From Patiria miniata (taxonomy: Eukaryota; Echinodermata; Asteroidea; Valvatida; Asterinidae): a stretch of 64,000 nt of DNA. The stretch lies in the NCBI RefSeq assembly GCF_015706575.1, contig NW_024037072.1, forward strand, positions 1,183,001-1,247,000. Direction: 5' to 3'. A program made the translations under genes and the position numbers. This document shows, in pieces, positions 1-11,594 of the stretch. The notes below the pieces were generated by a model. It did not search any database, was not told the DNA's origin, and saw only the letters and a program-made list of their open reading frames with translations. The first letter of the stretch is position 1; each line of letters starts with the position of its first letter.

Positions 1-3000
1 GGTTGTGGAGTAGCTGCATGAGGGCATACGAAAATAACTTGATGATTGAACATCTAAGGTATTCCATGTATCAATTAAAATACATGTTTACATGTACACG
101 CATATATACGTGCTTTTCTAGTTGGTTTAACTTACAAGTTCCTAGAGTGTGGTCTGCATTAGGCCCAGTGCCTGAGCTGCCGGTGCCACCGCTATCCAGT
201 GTCCAATCGAAGTCATCATTCTGGCTGTTGTTGAATTGACATAGGTTGTAGGAATCGAAGTCACATTTCAAATCCATCAATGGCACGGTCGGCCCACCTG
301 TGAACAATTGTGTTAAAGTATATCAAAAGTTGTAAAAGGGTGGAATTCAAGCAACAAAATAATGTAGTTTTTAATCTGCCTATTCTATCGACCCCAACAG
401 TTAGATCATAACTTTGTTGTGTAATCTCTACCGGTATGTTGTGTAATTTAAACACCACACGTTACACGGTACCAGATTGAAACTTTATCTTTTTCTTTAA
501 CAGCGTTTCCCACCAACTGTCTGATGTCCTTTGTGGTCCTATTTTTAATTCGTTAAGCTAGAACTTGTTTTTCCAGAATGTGTTAAATATATGTCAGTAT
601 GTGAAGCAATTGATAATACATAATATACAAGGAATCAAATAATACGTACTACATTTTTCTTCATGAACGCTGATGTCATCAATAGCTATGTCACTTGTAA
701 AATCACTTCCACGTTCACCCACAAAAGACACCTGCATCAATAAAGAAATACAAAGTGAAACAAAAACAAACCTCAACAAACGTCGTTACCATAAAGACTT
801 AAGTAGCTGTTCTTCAGATAAATCCAAGCAAATAAAAAAGGTTATCAAACTTCCTGACACGTATTAATTATTGTTGGTATTTTGATGATTTTTTTCTTAA
901 GTGACTGTTTCTAATCAAGCATTTTTCTAACTCTGAACCATAAAACAAACCTTTCGATTGCTTACCTGATATTCAACCCCAGGGTCAATATCTATTGATG
1001 CGTCGAACCACTTGTTACTAGCATTACCACTTGCTGACCAGCGGGCAGGGCCAAGACCACCTTGACCATCACCTGTGTATACCGTCAATGATCCCATGTC
1101 TGCCCCGTACATGTGGTACCAAAATCTTACACACGCACCAGTGGCAGGTGCAATGGCTTTCGGGCTGTCTAGTCGAGCTTTATCGGATGGAAGTCTTGGG
1201 CTCGATGCTTCAGTGTAGATGTAGAAACCACTTGCTGTAACATGATTCATTAAATTCAGATTCATTCATTCATTCCGGTCTAATATTTCGGTTCTATTTT
1301 ATTGAAAGATGGACCCTAAGTATTGTACTACAACTTTAATTTTCTGCTAACGAAGTTTGAACAGGAATTTGTATATGAACACAACTGTAACTTTTGGTTC
1401 GTCTACATGTTTGACAAGCAAAAGCGTTTTGGTGGACGGCAACAGTTTGTGTGAATTAGATGAGGGAATAGTGCGATAAGTGTAAGGATGATGAATTCCA
1501 TCACTTAAAATGAACCGCTTTTTGGTCCAAAGTCTCTTTCTAAAGTGGGAAGGTTTGGTATCGCCAGCGAAAGGAGCAATTTGAATCTGTAATCAATATT
1601 TGGAATGAAGCTTGATATCCTTACAGGCAGTTTATCTTTTCAAGGCTATCAAGTGCAGTAATTTTTCTTTTTAAATTTTGTTTCAATTTTTGTTTTTTCT
1701 TTTTGGAAAAGTCAAAACTTTCAAACTAAGAGATGAAAATCAAGTTTGATCAAAATCTGGTAAGGGAAAGGAATAAGCATAGGTCAAGCAGCATGAGAGA
1801 AAAGAAATGAAAACCTTCAGAAACACCTTACCTCATCGTGCAGAAATTCACAGGGCAGGAAGAAAATTCTTTTCAAATGTGCTTTTTTAATTAATTTTTA
1901 CTGCGAATGATTTAACTTACAATTTGTTGTAGAGTGGTCTGAGTCAGGCCCAGTATCTGTGCTTGGGGTGTTGCCGTTATTGAGTGTCCAATCAAAGTCA
2001 TCGTTCTGGTTGTTTATGAATTGACAAAGGTTGTTGGAATTGAAGTCACAATTCAAGACGACTGGCAATGGCACGGTTGGGTCTGTTGACAAAGATAGAA
2101 AATAATATGAGACGAGTAAAAGGAAGGAGTACACAGACAGAATTTGTTGTGACAAACAAATAATAAAAAATGAAATACATCATTAAAAAAAGTAGTTTTA
2201 TGCTCTCCGTATAGCTCTTTACTTAAAATCAACCTTTATTGTAAATCATCAACTTGGCCTGCAACACTGATTGAAAATGTGTAATTTCTGATAATTTTAA
2301 GAAATTTTCCAATTGAGATTTTCAGCTTGCATTATTTTGGTACTAGTGCGATATTCTTCTTTCTGTGTGAATTGAGCTGTCTGCTTTTTTTAAAGTTTGA
2401 TTCGTGAAGCGTTTTTAACATTGGTTTCTCCATTTTCCCTTTTGTAATATTTGTTAGTAGGTACATTTATTGAATAAAAACTAAGACAAATAATAAAACG
2501 TACTACATTGGCCTTCATCAACGCTGATGTCATCAACAGCCATGTCACCTTTGTAATCATTTCCGCGTTCACCAACAAAAGAAACCTACAGAAATAAAGG
2601 AATAAAGGAATACAGAGTAGAGAGTTATACAAGAAAACATCTGGACATATACAGCTGGGCTTCACTTTATCCCAAGCTAACAAAATTGGTTATTAAACTT
2701 CTTGGCACGATTTGGTTTCTGAGAAAAAAAACTATTCCCTACATTATTAATAGTGTCTTCTATTTTGGTGAGCCATCTTTGTGACAGGAATCTTTTTTAG
2801 TTTCTTACCTGAACTTCAATCCCAGGAGCAATATCTATTGCTGCGTCCAACCACTTGTTACCAGAGGTACCATTCGCTGACCAACGGGCAGGGCCAAGAC
2901 CACCTTGACCATCACCTGTGTATACCGTCAATGATCCCATGTCTGCCCCGTACATGTGGTACCAAAATCTGACACACGCACCAGTGGCAGGTGCAATGGC

Positions 3001-6000
3001 TTTGGGGCTGTCTAGTCGAGCTTTATCGGATGGAAGTCTTGGACTCGATGCTTCAGTGTAGATGTAGACACCATTTGCTGTAAAAACCATTGTGGGGATG
3101 GAAAACATTGATTCAGGTAAACATTGATAATGTTTAGGTTGAAAATTGCAAATTTAAGATTCAACCCAATTTTGGTAAAATATCAGCATACGGTTGTAAA
3201 GTAGCTGCATGAGGGCATACGAAAATAACTTGATGATTGAACATCTAAGGTATTCCACGTATCAATTAAAATACATGTTGACATGTACAAGCATATTACG
3301 TGCTTTTCTAGTTGGTTTAACTTACAAGTTCCTAGAGTGTGGTCTGCATTAGGCCCAGTGCCTGAGCTGCCGGTGCCACCGCTATCCAGTGTCCAATCGA
3401 AGTCATCATTCTGGCTGTTGTTGAATTGACATAGGTTGTAGGAATCGAAGTCACATTTCAAATCCATCAATGGCACGGTCGGCCCACCTGTGAACAATTG
3501 TGTTAAAGTATATCAAAAGTTGTAAAAGGGTGGAATTCAAGCAACAAAATAATGTAGTTTTTAATCTGCCTATTCTATCGACCCCAACAGTTAGATCATA
3601 ACTGTGTTGTTTAATCACTACTGGTATGTTGTGTAATTTAAACACCACACATTACACGGTACCAGATTGAAACTGTATCTTTTTCTTTAACAGAGTTTCC
3701 CACTAACTGTCTGATGTCCTTTGTGGTCCTATTTTTAATTCGTTAAGCTAGAACTTGTTTTTCCAGAATATGTTAAATATATGTCAGTATGTGAAGCAAT
3801 TGATAATACATAATATACAAGGAATCAAATAATACGTACTACATTTTTCTTCATGAACGCTGATGTCATCAATAGCTATGTCACTTGTAAAATCACTTCC
3901 ACGTTCACCCACAAAAGACACCTGCATCAATAAAGAAATACAAAGTGAAACAAAAACAAACCTCAACAAACGTCGTTACCATTAAGACTTAAGTAGCTGT
4001 TCTTCAGATAAATCCAAGCAAATAAAATAGCTTATCAAACTTCCTGACACGTATTAATTATTGTTGGTATTTTGATGATTTTTTTCTTAAGTGACTGTTT
4101 CTAATCAAGCATTTTTCTAACTCTGAACCATAAAAGAAACCTTTCGATTGCTTACCTGATATTCAACCCCAGGGTCAATATCTATTGATGCGTCGAACCA
4201 CTTGTTACTAGCATTACCACTTGCTGACCAGCGGGCATGGCCAAGACCACCTTGGCCATCACCTGTGTATACCGTCAATGATCCCATGTCTGCCCCGTAC
4301 ATGTGGTACCAAAATCTTACACACGCACCAGTGGCAGGTGCAATGGCTTTCGGGCTGTCTAGTCGAGCTTTATCGGATGGAAGTCTTGGGCTCGATGCTT
4401 CAGTGTAGATGTAGAAACCACTTGCTGTAAAATGATTCATTAAATTCAGATTCATTCATTCATTCCGGTCTAATATTTCGGTTCTATTTTATTGAAAGAT
4501 GGACCCTAAGTATTGTACTACAACTTTAATTTTCTGCTAACGAAGTTTGAACAGGAATTTGTATATGAACACAACTGTAACTTTTGGTTCGTCTACATGT
4601 TTGACAAGCAAAAGCGTTTTGGTGGACGGCAACAGTTTGTGTGAATTAGATGAGGGAATAGTGCGATAAGTGTAAGGATGATGAATTCCATCACTTAAAA
4701 TGAACCGCTTTTTGGTCCAAAGTCTCTTTCTAACGTGGGAAGGTTTGGTATCGCCAGCGAAAGGAGCAATTTGAATCCGTAATCAATATTTGGGATGAAG
4801 CTTGATATCATCACAGGCAGTTTATCTTTTCAAGGCTATCAAGTGTAGTAATTTTCCCTATTTAAATTTTGTTTCAATTTTTGTTTTTCTTTTTGGAAAA
4901 GTCAAAACTTTCAAACTCAGAGATGAATATCAAGTTTGATCAAAATCTGGTAAGGGAAAGGAATAAGCATACGTCAAGTTGCATGAGAGAAAAGAAATAA
5001 AAAACCTTCAGAAACACCTTACCTCATCGTGCAGAAATTCACAGGGCAGGAAGAAAATTCTTTTCAAATGTGCTATTTTAATTAATTTTTACTGCGTATG
5101 ATTTAACTTACAATTTGTTGTAGAGTGGTCTGAGTCAGGCCCAGTATCTGTGCTTGGGGTGTTGCCGTTATTGAGTGTCCAATCAAAGTCATCGTTCTGG
5201 TTGTTTATGAATTGACAAAGGTTGTTGGAATTGAAGTCACAATTCAAGACTGGCAATGGCGCGGTTGGGTCTGTTGACAAAGCTAGAAAATAATATTAGA
5301 CGAGTAAAAGGAAGGAGTACACAGACAGAATTCGTTGTCACAAACAAATAATAAAAAATGAAATACATCATTAAAAAAAGTAGTTTTATGCTCTCCGTAT
5401 AGCTCTTTACTTAAAATCAACCTTTTACTGTCAATCATAAACTTGGCCTGCAACACTGATTGAAAATGTGTAATTTCTGATGATTTTAAGGAATTTTCCA
5501 ATTGAGATTTTCAGCTTGCATTCTTTTGGTACTGGTGCGATATTCCGCTATCTGTGTGAATTGAGCTGTCTGTTTTTTTAAAGTTTGATTAGTGAAGCGT
5601 TTTTAACATTGGATTTCTCCATTTTCCCTTTTGTAATATTTGTAAGTAAGTACATTTATTGAATAAAAACTAAGACAAAAGAAAACGTACTACATTGGCC
5701 TTCATCAACGCTGATGTCATCCACAGCCATGTCACCTGTGAAATCATTTCCGCGTTCACCAACAAAAGAAACCTACAGAAATAAAGGAATAAAGGAATGC
5801 AGAGTAGACAGTTATACAAGAAAACATCTGGACAAATACAGCTGGGCTTCAGTTTATCCCAAGCTAACAAAATTGGTTATTAAACTTTTTGACACGATTT
5901 GGTTTCTGAGAAAAAAAATTCCCTACATTATTAATAGTGTCTTCTATTTTGGTGAGCCATCTTTGTGACAGGAAGCTTTTTTAGCTTCTTACCTGAACTT

Positions 6001-9000
6001 CAATCCCAGGAGCAATATCTATTGCTGCGTCCAACCACTTGTTACCAGATGTACCATTCGCTGACCAACGGGCAGGGCCAAGACCACCTTGACCATCACC
6101 TGTGTATACCGTCAATGATCCCATGTTTGCCCCGTACATGTGGTACCAAAATCTGACACACGCACCAGTGGCAGGTGCAATGGCTTTGGGGCTGTCTAGT
6201 CGAGCTTTATCGGATGGAAGTCTTGGACTCGATGCTTCAGTGTAGATGTAGACACCATTTGCTGTAAAAACAATTGTGGAGATGGAAAACATTAATTCAG
6301 GTAAACATTGATAATGTTTAGGTTGAAAATTGCAAATTTAAGATTCCACCCAATTTTGGTAAAATATCAGCATACGGTTGTCAAGTAGCTGCATGAGGGC
6401 TTACGAAAATAACTTGATGATCGTAAATCTAAGGTATTCCATGTATCAATTAAAATACATGTTTACATGTACACGCATATATACGTGCTTTTGTAGTTGG
6501 TTTAACTTACAAGTTCCTAGAGTGTGGTCTGCATTAGGCCCAGTGCCTGAGCTGCCGGTGCCACCGCTATCCAGTGTCCAATCGAAGTCATCATTCTGGC
6601 TGTTGTTGAATTGACAAAGGTTGTAGGAATCGAAGTCACATTTCAAATCCATCAATGGCACGGTCGGCCTACCTGTGTACAATTGTGTTAAAGTATATCA
6701 AACATTGGAAAAGGGTTGAAATCAAGCAACAAAATAATGTAGTTTTTAATCTGCCTATTCTATCGACCCCAACAGTTAGATCATAACTGTGTTGTTTAAT
6801 CACTACTGGTATGTTGTGTAATTTAAACACCACACGTTACACGGTACCAGATTGAAACTGTATCTTTTTCTTTAACAGAGTTTCCCACTAACTGTCTGAT
6901 GTCCTTTGTGGTCCTATTTTTAATTCGTTAAGCTAGAACCTTTTTTTCCAGAATATGTTAAATATATGTCAGTATGTGAAGCAATTGATAATACATAATA
7001 TACAAGGAATCAACTAATACGTACTGCATTTTTCTTCATGAAAGCTGATGTCATCAATAGCTATGTCACTTGTAAAATCACTTCCACGTTCACCCACAAA
7101 AGACACCTGCATCAATAAAGAAATACAAAGTGAAACAAAAACAAACCTCAACAAACGTCGTTACCATAAAGACTTAAGTAGCTGGTCTTCAGATAAATCC
7201 AAGCAAATAAAAAAGTTATCAAACTTCCTGACACGTATTAATTATTGTTGGTATTTTGATGATTTTTTTCTTAAGTGACTGTTTCTAAACAAGCATTTTT
7301 CTAACTCTGAACCATAAAAGAAACCTTTCGATTGCTTACCTGATATTCAACCCCAGGGTCAATATCTATTGATGCGTCGAACCACTTGTTACTAGCATTA
7401 CCACTTGCTGACCAGCAGGCAGGGCCAAGACCACCTTGGCCATCACCTGTGTATACCGTCAATGATCCCATGTCTGCCCCGTACATGTGGTACCAAAATC
7501 TTACACACGCACCAGTGGCAGGTGCAATGGCTTTGGGGCTGTCTAGTCGAGCTTTATCGGATGGAAGTCTTGGACTCGATGCTTCAGTGTAGATGTAGAA
7601 ACCACTTGCTGTAAAATGATTCATTAAATTCAGATTCATTCATTCATTCCGGTCTAATATTTCGGTTCTATTTTATTGAAAGATGGACCCTAAGTATTGT
7701 ACTACAACTTTAATTTTCTGCTAACGAAGTTTGAACAGGAATTTGTATATGAACACAACTGTAACTTTTGGTTCGTCTGCATGTTTGACAAACAAAAGCG
7801 TTTTGGTGGACGGCAACAGTTTTTGTGAATTAGATGAGGGAATAGTGCGATAAGTGTAAGGATGATGAATTCCATCACTTAAAATGAACCGCTTTTTGGT
7901 CCAAAGTCTCTTTCTAACGTGGGAAGGTTTGTTATCGCCAGCGAAAGGAGCAATTTGAATCTGTCATCAATATTTTTGATGAAGCTTGATATCCTCACAG
8001 GCAGTTTATCTTTTCAAGGCTATCAAGTGTAGTAATTTTCCTTTTTAAATTTTGTTTCAATTTTTGTTTTTTCTTTTTGGAAAAGTCAAAACTTTCAAAC
8101 TCAGAGATGAAAATCAAGTTTGATCAAAATCTGGTAAGGGAAAGGAATAAGCATAGGTCAAGCAGCATGAGAGAAAAGAAATGAAAACCTTCAGAAACAC
8201 CTTACCTCATCGTGCAGAAATTCACAGGGCAGGAAGAAAATTCTTTTCAAATGTGCTTTTTTAATTAATTTTTACTGCGTATGATTTAACTTACAATTTG
8301 TTGTAGAGTGGTCTGAGTCAGGCCCAGTATCTGTGCTTGGGGTGTTGCCGTCATTGAGTGTCCAATCAAAGTCATCGTTCTGGTTGTTTATGAATTGACA
8401 AAGGTTGTTGGAATTGAAGTCACAATTCAAGACTGGCAATGGCACAGTTGGGTCTGTTGACAGAGATAGAAAATAATATTAGACGAGTAAAAGGAAGGAG
8501 TACACAGACAGAATTCGTTGTGACAAACAAATAATAAAAAATGAAATACATCATTAAAAAAAGTAGTTTTATGCTCTCCGTATAGCTCTTTACTAAAATC
8601 AACCTTTTACTGTCAATCATAAACTTGGCCTGCAACACTGATTGAAAATGTGTTATTTCTGATAATTTTAAGGAATTATCCAATTGAGATTTTCAGCTTG
8701 CATTCTTTTGGTACTAGTGCGATATTCCGCTATCTGTGTGAATTGAGCTGTCTGCTTTTTTAAAGTTTGATTCGTGAAGCGTTTTTAACATTGGATTTCT
8801 CCATTTTCCCTTTTGTAATATTTGTTAGTAAGTACATTTATTGAATAAAAAATAAGACAAAAGAAAACGTACTACATTGGCCTTCATCAACGCTGATGTC
8901 ATCAACAGCCATGTCACCTGTGAAATCATTTCCGCGTTCACCAACAAAAGAAACCTACAGAAATAAAGGAATAAAGGAATACAGAGTAGAGAGTTATACA

Positions 9001-11204
9001 AGAAAACATCTGGACATATACAGCTGGGCTTCAGTTTATCCCAAGCTAACAAAATTGGTTATTAAACTTCTTGACACGATTTGGTTTCTGAGAAAAAAAC
9101 TATTCCCTACATTATTAATAGTGTCTTCTATTTTAGTGAGCCATCTTTGTGACAGGAAGCTTTTTTAGTTTCTTACCTGAATTTCAATCCCAGGAGCAAT
9201 ATCTATTGCTGCTTCCAACCACGTGTTACCAGAGGTACCATTCGCTGACCAGCGGGCAGGGCCAAGACCACCTTGACCATCACCTGTGTATACCGTCAAT
9301 GATCCCATGCCTGTCCCGTACATGTGGTACCAAAATCTGACACACGCACCAGTGGCAGGTGCAATGGCTTTGGGGCTGTCTAGTCGAGCTTTATCGGATG
9401 GAAGTCTTGGACTCGATGCTTCAGTGTAGATGTAGACACCATTTGCTGTAAAAACAATTGTGGGGATGGAAAACATTAATTCAGGTAAACATTGATAATG
9501 TTTAGGTTGAAAATTGCAAACTTAAGATTCAACCTAATTTTGGTAAAATATCAGCATACGGTAGTGAAGTAGCTGCATGAGGGCATACGAAAATAACTTG
9601 ATGATCGAAAATCTAAGGTATTCCATGTATCAATTAAAATACAAGTTTACATGTTCACGCATATATACGTGCTTTTCTTGTTGGTTTAACTTACAAGTTC
9701 CTAGAGTGTGGTCTGCATTAGGCCCAGTGCCTGAGCTGGGTGTGCCACCGTTATCGAGTGTCCAATCGAAGTCATCGTTCTGGCTGTTGTTGAATCGACA
9801 TAGGTTGTAGGAATCGAAGTCACATTTCAAATCCATCAATGGCACGGTCGGTCTACCTGTGAACAATTGTGTTAAAGTATATCAAAAATTGTAAAAGGGT
9901 GGAATTCAAGCAACAAAATAATGTAGCTTTTAATCAGCCTATTCTATCGACTCCAACAGTTAGATCATAACTTTGTTGTGTAATCACTACCGGTATGTTG
10001 TGTAATTTAAACACCACACGTTACACGGTTCCAGATTGAAACTGTATCTTTTTCTTTAACAGCGTTTCCCACCAACTGTCTGATGATTTTTGTGGTCCTA
10101 TTTTTAATTCGTTAAACTAGAACTTGTTTTTCCAGAATATGTTAAATATATGTCAGTATGTGAAGCAATTGATAATACATAATATACAAGGAATCAAATA
10201 ATACGTACTACATTTTTCTTCATGAACGCTGATGTCATCAATAGCTATGTCACTTGTAAAATCACTTCCACATTCACCCACAAAAGACACCTGCATAAAT
10301 AAAGAAATACAAAGTGAAACAAAAACAAACCTCAACAAACATCGTTACCATAAAGACTTAAGTAGCTGTTCTTCAGATAAATCCAAGCAAATAAAATAGG
10401 TTATCAAACTTCCTGACACGTATTAATTATTGTTGGTATTTTGATGATTTTTTTCTTAAGTGACTGTTTCTAATCAAGCATTTTTCTAACTCTGAACCAT
10501 ACAACAAACCTTTCGCTTGCTTACCTGAAATTCAACCCCAGGGTCAATATCTATTGATGCGTCGAACCACTTGTTACCAGAGGTACCATTCGCTGACCAG
10601 CGGGCAGGGCCAAGACCACCTTGACCATCACCTGTGTAGACCGTCAATGATCCCATGCCTGTTCCGTACATGTGGTACCAAAATCTGACACACGCACCAG
10701 TGGCAGGTGCAATGGCTTTGGGGCTGTCTAGTCGAGCTTTATCGGATGGAAGTCTTGGAATCGATGCTTCAGTGTAGATGTAGACACCATTTGCTGTAAA
10801 AACAATTGTGGGGATGGAGAACATTAATTCAGGTAAACATTGATAATGTTTAGGTTGAAAATTGCAAACTTAAGATTTAACCTAATTTTGGTAAAATATC
10901 AGCATACGGTAGTGAAGTAGCTGCATGAGGGCATACGAAAATAACTTGATGATCGAAAATCTAAGGTATTCCATGTATCAATTAAAATACAAGTTTACAT
11001 GTTCACGCATATATACGTGCTTTTCTTGTTGGTTTAACTTACAAGTTCCTAGAGTGTGGTCTGCATTAGGCCCAGTGCCTGAGCTGGGTGTGCCACCGTT
11101 ATCGAGTGTCCAATCGAAGTCATCGTTCTGGCTGTTGTTGAATCGACATAGGTTGTAGGAATCGAAGTCACATTTCAAATCCATCAATGGCACGGTCGGC
11201 CTAC
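1..11204 (-). CDS. Partial gene: tandem MAM-domain protein (internal part, 22 exons seen)
   Basis: The minus strand encodes seven complete MAM domains and the start of an eighth. MAM domains are ~170-residue extracellular adhesion modules with four conserved cysteines, usually in secreted or membrane proteins. Each domain here is built from exon A (motifs CDF..NLCQF and DDFDWT), exon B (YIYTEAS, DKARL, CVRFWYHMYG) and exon C (DIAIDDIS or DMAVDDIS, then a final Cys), together 171 codons as usual for the family. Exon borders were set by AG acceptors and GTAAG or GTACG donors, and the phases (A 1-1, B 1-0, C 0-1) fit throughout. Two domain types alternate (A1-B2-C2, then A2-B1-C1). No start, signal peptide, LDL-receptor or transmembrane exon is visible, so it is only the middle of a larger protein. 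Relatives of this layout include MAM/LDLa-type and zonadhesin-like proteins; which one is not decidable here. All exons keep open frames, so the gene looks functional. Confidence 0.92.
136..297 (-). CDS. MAM domain 8, exon A (type 1); domain continues outside the window
   Basis: 162 nt with KCDFDSYNLCQF and DDFDWTLDSGGTGSSGTGP. By the pattern of the array its B and C partners (type 2) should lie upstream of position 1. Only intron is visible from 1 to 135. Confidence 0.9.
650..731 (-). CDS. MAM domain 7, exon C (type 1)
   Basis: 82 nt with VSFVGERGSDFTSD and IAIDDISVHEEKC. It is preceded by a GCAG acceptor and followed by a GTACGT donor. Confidence 0.88.
966..1234 (-). CDS. MAM domain 7, exon B (type 1)
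   Basis: 269 nt with ASGFYIYTEAS, GPARWSASGNASNKW and DPGVEYQ. The acceptor is TTACAG and the donor GTAAGC. Confidence 0.9.
1921..2082 (-). CDS. MAM domain 7, exon A (type 2)
   Basis: 162 nt with PLPVVLNCDFNSNNLCQF. It has one more Val codon than the other two type-2 A exons (159 nt), so this is a simple in-frame length variant. Confidence 0.9.
2504..2585 (-). CDS. MAM domain 6, exon C (type 2)
   Basis: 82 nt with GNDYKGDMAVDDIS. The YK pair replaces the FT of the other two type-2 C exons. The GTACGT donor is present. Confidence 0.88.
2809..3077 (-). CDS. MAM domain 6, exon B (type 2)
   Basis: 269 nt with ANGVYIYTEAS, YGADMGS and NKWLDAAIDIAPGIEVQ. It is the typical form of the type-2 B exon. 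Confidence 0.9.
3326..3487 (-). CDS. MAM domain 6, exon A (type 1)
   Basis: 162 nt. It encodes the same protein as the exon at 136-297, exactly one 3190-base unit away. Confidence 0.9.
3840..3921 (-). CDS. MAM domain 5, exon C (type 1)
   Basis: 82 nt. It is identical in protein sequence to the exon at 650-731, with DIAIDDISVHEEKC. Confidence 0.88.
4156..4424 (-). CDS. MAM domain 5, exon B (type 1)
   Basis: 269 nt with ASGFYIYTEAS, CVRFWYHMYG and DPGVEYQ. It has GHARW where the others have GPARW. Confidence 0.9.
5112..5270 (-). CDS. MAM domain 5, exon A (type 2)
   Basis: 159 nt with NCDFNSNNLCQFINNQ and DFDWTLNNGNTPSTDTGP. The entry has Ala (PTAPLPV) where the sister copies have Val. Confidence 0.9.
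5691..5772 (-). CDS. MAM domain 4, exon C (type 2)
   Basis: 82 nt with GNDFTGDMAVDDISVDEGQC. One base in the DD codons differs from the other type-2 copies (cca versus caa on the plus strand). Confidence 0.87.
5993..6261 (-). CDS. MAM domain 4, exon B (type 2)
   Basis: 269 nt with ANGVYIYTEAS and AAIDIAPGIEVQ. It carries the YGANMGS variant (Asp to Asn) that is unique among the B exons here. Confidence 0.9.
6511..6672 (-). CDS. MAM domain 4, exon A (type 1)
   Basis: 162 nt with KCDFDSYNLCQF and GGTGSSGTGPNADHTLGT. Borders are a CACAG acceptor and a GTAAG donor. Confidence 0.9.
7025..7106 (-). CDS. MAM domain 3, exon C (type 1)
   Basis: 82 nt with GSDFTSDIAIDDIS. The final cysteine is encoded by TGC instead of TGT, a silent difference that marks this copy. 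Confidence 0.88.
7340..7608 (-). CDS. MAM domain 3, exon B (type 1)
   Basis: 269 nt with ASGFYIYTEAS and ASNKWFDASIDIDPGVEYQ. It has GPACWSASG where the sister exons have GPARW or GHARW, giving an unpaired extra cysteine. Confidence 0.9.
8295..8453 (-). CDS. MAM domain 3, exon A (type 2)
   Basis: 159 nt, encoding CDFNSNNLCQFINNQNDD and DFDWTL. It is one codon shorter than the homologous exon at 1921-2082, which has an extra Val before the first Cys. Confidence 0.9.
8873..8954 (-). CDS. MAM domain 2, exon C (type 2)
   Basis: 82 nt, encoding VSFVGERGNDFTGDMAVDD and then ISVDEGQC. The GTACGT donor is conserved with the other C exons. Confidence 0.88.
9177..9445 (-). CDS. MAM domain 2, exon B (type 2)
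   Basis: 269 nt. It has the GTGMGS variant shared only with the hybrid exon at 10525-10793, and ends NTWLEAAIDIAPGIEIQ. The shared variant suggests a copy like this one donated the 5' part of the hybrid. Confidence 0.9.
9695..9856 (-). CDS. MAM domain 2, exon A (type 1)
   Basis: 162 nt. It shares CRFNNSQNDD and GGTPSSGTGP with the exon at 11043-11204. These differ from the GGTGSSGTGP of the three type-1 A exons nearer the window start. Confidence 0.9.
10209..10290 (-). CDS. MAM domain 1, exon C (type 1)
   Basis: 82 nt, phase 0 to 1, encoding VSFVGECGSDFTSD then IAIDDISVHEEKC. It has an extra cysteine (Arg to Cys after VGE) compared with the other type-1 C exons. That could upset disulphide pairing or be a polymorphism. 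Confidence 0.88.
10525..10793 (-). CDS. MAM domain 1, exon B (hybrid of types 2 and 1)
   Basis: 269 nt. The 5' part matches the type-2 exon (ANGVYIYTEAS, GTGMGS, ANGTSGNKW) and the 3' end matches type 1 (FDASIDIDPGVEFQ). The flanking introns switch in the same way: the upstream one is type 2 and the downstream one type 1. The frame is intact. See the finding on unequal crossover. Confidence 0.9.
11043..11204 (-). CDS. MAM domain 1, exon A (type 1)
   Basis: Most 5' MAM exon in the window, 162 nt, phase 1 at both ends. It carries CDFDSYNLCRF (Arg where most copies have Gln) and DDFDWT. The acceptor lies just above 11204 and the GTAAG donor just below 11043. It is nearly identical to the exon at 9695-9856, flanking intron included, so the duplication is recent. 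The exon that should precede it (phase 1 end) is not found in the next several kilobases. Confidence 0.9.
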
Positions 11205-11223
11205 CTGTGAACAATTGTGTTAA

Positions 11224-11410
11224 ATTATATCAAAAATTGTAAAAGGGTGGAATTCAAGCAACAACATAATGTAGCTTTTAATCAGCCTATTCTATCGACT
11301 CCAACAGTAAGATCATAACTTTGTTGTGTAATCACTACCGGTATGTTGTGTAATTATATCAAAAATCGTAAAAGGGTGGAATTCAAACAACAAAATAATG
11401 TAGCTTTTAA
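11224..11410. repeat. 129-base intron duplication at the array edge
   Basis: A ~58-base block starting ATTATATCAAAAAT and ending GTAGCTTTTAA occurs at 11224-11281 and again at 11353-11410. The second copy is cut off where similarity to the MAM introns ends. Confidence 0.8.
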
Positions 11411-11594
11411 CAGTAGACGTGTATTTTGTGAAATATTGTGATATTTGCCCGCATCGTGATTTTTTTCCACAATTTATTGTTGCACACTACAAAATTCACT
11501 GATGAGTCACGGTATTGCAAAAAAAAATGCACTGCTTGTCGTGAAAAAAAAGACATTTCTACGGAAGTTTATTCAGCCCATGTCAAAAAAAAAA

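Larger units (their letters stand above)
1..11410. repeat. ~3.19 kb tandem genic repeat (six-exon unit), about 3.5 copies
   Basis: Introns as well as exons repeat. Equivalent exon A ends fall at 297, 3487, 6672 and 9856, so the period is 3184-3190 bases, followed by a shortened unit of 1348 bases ending at 11204. Introns differ between copies by scattered single bases and short indels only, so the units are young or kept alike by gene conversion. Similarity stops at 11410. The left edge is outside the window. Confidence 0.93.
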
